This document shows positions 44,097 through 45,913 of a stretch of DNA of 45,913 nt, piece after piece. The stretch is from contig JAUSFN010000005.1 in the NCBI GenBank assembly GCA_030649935.1, positions 1 through 45,913 of the forward strand, written 5' to 3'. The DNA comes from Candidatus Planktophila sp. GTDB lineage: Bacteria > Actinomycetota > Actinomycetes > Nanopelagicales > Nanopelagicaceae. The notes below the pieces were generated by a model. That model was not told the origin of the DNA. It did no database searches and saw nothing but the letters and a program-made list of their open reading frames with translations. The number at the start of each line of letters is the position of its first letter. Within the stretch, counting starts at the first letter, position 1. The translations under genes were made by a program, and so were the position numbers.

Positions 44097-44103
44097 TGCC
44101 ATC

Positions 44104-44394
44104 ATGAGCGGGCGTATGGCATTTCTCAAGGAAAATAGTGAAGCTATAAAGGCTATTGCCGCGCGCCATAAAGGGTTAAAGATTGCTGTATTTGGCAGTG
44201 TCGCACGAGGCGAAGATACAGAGATAAGCGACATTGATTTTCTCGTGACTTTTGATAAAGAAGTATCCGTGCTCGACTGGTTACTTCTGAATGAAGAACT
44301 TGAGCAATTTTTGAAAATCCCTGTAGATGTAGTCTCATTTAAAGGTTTAAAATCTCGAGATACGCGAATTCTCCAAGAAGCCGTTCTGCTTTGA
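44104..44394 (+). CDS. mntA: MntA-type minimal nucleotidyltransferase antitoxin
   Basis: A 96-residue nucleotidyltransferase-fold protein with the motif VFGSVARGEDTEISDIDFLV: G31-S32, then the catalytic aspartates D43 and D45. In characterised MntA-HepT modules this antitoxin AMPylates the toxin to inactivate it. Typical length and C-terminus (IPVDVVSFKGLKSRDTRILQEAV). The gene diverges from rpsB and overlaps its toxin gene by four bases (TTGA). Confidence 0.9.
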   Translation: MSGRMAFLKENSEAIKAIAARHKGLKIAVFGSVARGEDTEISDIDFLVTFDKEVSVLDWLLLNEELEQFLKIPVDVVSFKGLKSRDTRILQEAVLL

Positions 44395-44717
44395 GTAGAT
44401 CTGACGAGGAAAGAATTCAGGACATTCTCGAAATATCGATTTCTTTACTCAAACTTGTCAACCAAGGTCAAGAGTTTTTCCTAGAGGATATTACTCATCA
44501 ATGGCCTGTTGAAAGAGCACTGCAAAATATCGGGGAAGCGTGCACAAAAATATCTGATGAAGTGAAAGCAAAATATCCAGATGTAGATTGGAAGTCAATA
44601 TTAGGGATGCGAACATACCTGGCTCATGCCTATCACCGTATTGATTCGGATATTGTTTGGCGGGCGGCCAGTGTAAGCGTTCCGGCACTAGTTAATGCCT
44701 TAGAGCATAATTCATGA
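44391..44717 (+). CDS. hepT: HepT-type HEPN ribonuclease toxin
   Basis: A 108-residue all-helical HEPN protein (DUF86). The active-site motif R-X4-H-X-Y is complete: R74, H79 and Y81 in MRTYLAHAYHRI, so it should be a functional metal-independent RNase, with Y81 as the AMPylation target. The N-terminal helix EERIQDILEISISLL and RALQNIGEACTKIS are family features. The likely start is TTG at 44391, inside the mntA stop, giving coupled translation. It converges on the glycosyltransferase gene; the 44-base gap holds no clear terminator. Confidence 0.9.
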   Translation: MSRSDEERIQDILEISISLLKLVNQGQEFFLEDITHQWPVERALQNIGEACTKISDEVKAKYPDVDWKSILGMRTYLAHAYHRIDSDIVWRAASVSVPALVNALEHNS

Positions 44718-44761
44718 CACTACTTATTTCCCTAGACTTTTATCGGCCCTCCTAAAAAAAT

Positions 44762-45454
44762 TTACCGGCCAATGAGGCGCAAAAACCCCCATGCTGTGAT
44801 TCGCACAATGGCCTCGAAGGCGATGGCAAAGGACATCTTACTGACCCCATGTGCCCGCTCAATAAAGGTGATCGGGATTTCCCCAACAGTTGCCCCTCGG
44901 GCCAAGGCGCGACGAGTCATTTCAATTTGGAAGCAGTAGCCCTCACTCTTAATGCTTGCAATATCCATCCGCTGCAAAAGTTCCACATCATAGATTCGAA
45001 AACCCGACGTCACGTCTTTGATACCCAAGGATAAAAGGAGGTTGGCATAAGCGTTTGCCCCTCTAGATAGATATTCGCGGAACTTGCTCCAGTTTTCGAT
45101 TCCACCATCGGCCACCCAGCGCGAACCAATGAGTAGTTGGTTGCTACCTATCCACTCCATCATCGTTACCAAATCACTGACTTGGTGGGATCCATCGGCA
45201 TCCATTTGAATAATATTTTTGTAACCACGCTCTAAAGCGATGGTAAAACCAGTCCTGTAAGCGCTACCTAACCCCAACTTTGATGCTCGAGAGATAACTT
45301 CCACACCGTGGGCGATGCATGTGAGCGCTGTCCCATCGGGTGAACCATCATCGATTATCAAAACATCGACAGGCAGTTTTTTTAATGAATGCAGGAGGGC
45401 TCCGATACTCTCACGCTCGTTATAAGTAGGTATAACTACTATTGACGTATTCAT
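44762..45454 (-). CDS. Polyprenol-phosphate mannosyl/glycosyltransferase, DPM1-like (GT2)
   Basis: A 230-residue GT-A enzyme that likely transfers mannose or another sugar from a nucleotide donor to polyprenyl phosphate at the inner face of the membrane. [16 protein letters not shown] at 6-21, [10 protein letters not shown] (D35, D36), the metal-binding [10 protein letters not shown] and [14 protein letters not shown] are typical of DPM1/Ppm1 catalytic domains. There is no C-terminal membrane domain, unlike DPM synthases of some archaea, so it is the soluble or peripheral form. Its ATG overlaps the xerC stop by four bases. Confidence 0.91.
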   Translation of the reverse strand: MNTSIVVIPTYNERESIGALLHSLKKLPVDVLIIDDGSPDGTALTCIAHGVEVISRASKLGLGSAYRTGFTIALERGYKNIIQMDADGSHQVSDLVTMMEWIGSNQLLIGSRWVADGGIENWSKFREYLSRGANAYANLLLSLGIKDVTSGFRIYDVELLQRMDIASIKSEGYCFQIEMTRRALARGATVGEIPITFIERAHGVSKMSFAIAFEAIVRITAWGFLRLIGR

Positions 45455-45913
45455 GCGCGCGGATGCGCATTCTTAAATACTTTATGCAGACGTTGCGTTG
45501 AAACATGAGTGTAAATCTGAGTTGTTGCTAGGGATGCATGCCCCAAGATTTCCTGCACCGTACGCAAATCAGCTCCACCTTCGAGCAGATGGGTAGCGGC
45601 AGAGTGACGCAGTCCGTGCGGGCCCATACGTTCAATTCCCTCAATCGCACTTAGCGCTTCATACACAACGCTACGCACTGTGCGCTGATCTATGCGACCT
45701 CCGCGGGCACCAAGAAAAACCGCTTTGGCAGATAACTCAGTTGTTAAATCTTCCCGACCCTTAGACAACCAAACCTCCAATGCATTGACTGCCGGTTTTC
45801 CCATTGGAATCGTGCGCTCCTTATTGCCCTTACCTAATACGCGAATCGTGTTTCGACTAAAGTCAATATCTTCTATATCTAAACCACAGAGTTCACTTAC
45901 CCGTGCACCTGTG
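45451..45913 (-). CDS. xerC: Tyrosine recombinase XerC/XerD type, C-terminal catalytic part
   Basis: The open frame continues through the right edge, so the N-terminal SAM-like domain is outside the window and 154 residues are seen. The catalytic residues present are R in [16 protein letters not shown] in [12 protein letters not shown]2-R in [15 protein letters not shown] in [12 protein letters not shown] and the nucleophilic tyrosine in that run. These enzymes resolve chromosome dimers at dif. The location upstream of rpsB matches xerC of other actinobacteria; the name rests on that synteny. Confidence 0.88.
   Translation of the reverse strand, partial: TGARVSELCGLDIEDIDFSRNTIRVLGKGNKERTIPMGKPAVNALEVWLSKGREDLTTELSAKAVFLGARGGRIDQRTVRSVVYEALSAIEGIERMGPHGLRHSAATHLLEGGADLRTVQEILGHASLATTQIYTHVSTQRLHKVFKNAHPRA

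Larger units (their letters stand above)
43799..44100 (-). promoter_or_regulatory. rpsB leader: Long structured leader and promoter region of rpsB
   Basis: About 300 bases without a gene lie between rpsB and the divergent mntA. Read toward rpsB the region contains, in order, a stem CCCAA-TCT-TTGGG near 43970-43983, an imperfect eight-pair stem formed by GGCCAAAC and GTTGGGCC (about 43856-43877), a terminator-like stem with a T-tract (43837-43854), and a perfect palindrome TGCGCATGCGCA (43826-43837) just before the ribosome site. This organisation suggests attenuation or feedback by S2, as known from leaders of ribosomal protein genes. No established motif was recognised; function is inference. 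Promoter boxes are not convincing. Confidence 0.4.

Noticed and set aside
44718-44761. Bidirectional terminator between hepT and the glycosyltransferase
   Set aside because: A and T runs and GGCC words are present, but they do not form a convincing stem followed by a T-tract on either strand.
1-45913. CRISPR arrays, tRNA or rRNA genes, insertion sequences, prophage genes
   Set aside because: No regularly spaced repeats, tRNA-like cloverleafs, transposases or phage structural genes were recognised; the only recombinase is the backbone xerC.

Overview
This is a 45.9 kb chromosomal window from a bacterium that is very probably a small-genome, modest-G+C actinobacterium. The freshwater Nanopelagicales (acI) type is my best guess, an inference from gene order, the actinobacterial RNase P RNA style and tight gene packing; no rRNA or marker comparison was possible. 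The backbone is the conserved order xerC - rpsB - tsf - pyrH - frr - cdsA - rlmN - dxr - rseP - ispG - proS - rimP - nusA - infB - rbfA - truB - ribF - rpsO - pnp. It is read right to left on the minus strand and covers translation, ribosome maturation, RNA decay, the MEP isoprenoid pathway and phospholipid synthesis. Both end genes (pnp on the left, xerC on the right) run off the window.

Accessory blocks interrupt this backbone. (1) 2.1-13.5 kb, between rpsO and ribF: a small toxin-antitoxin-like pair, a dead thiolase 3' fragment, an eight-gene carbohydrate operon (DeoR regulator, BtpA/SgcQ-like TIM barrel, FGGY kinase, short-chain dehydrogenase, lipoprotein, two permeases, ATPase), an RNase P RNA gene that appears to lack its 5' quarter, an intact thiolase, and MazEF- and HicAB-type modules facing each other. 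(2) 26.1-34.1 kb, between dxr and rlmN: agmatinase, an FAD amine oxidase, a PotABCD-type importer and an aldehyde dehydrogenase, which together could take up polyamines and turn agmatine/putrescine toward 4-aminobutyrate. (3) 36.9-41.2 kb, on the plus strand between frr and pyrH: a 2-oxoacid:ferredoxin oxidoreductase (gamma, alpha, beta) plus a protein joining a GltD-like NAD(P)/FAD module to an 8Fe-ferredoxin domain. (4) 44.1-44.7 kb: an MntA-HepT module upstream of rpsB, followed by a DPM1-like glycosyltransferase coupled to xerC.

The most unusual observations are the 5'-truncated RNase P RNA next to a DeoR-type palindrome, the degenerate direct repeat of a thiolase 3' end on both sides of the sugar operon, a truB gene whose essential N-terminal motif can only be reached from a non-canonical start codon, the opposite-strand oxidoreductase cassette with its fused electron-transfer subunit, and a terminator-like element in the rpsB leader. 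No tRNA, rRNA, CRISPR array, IS element or prophage was seen.
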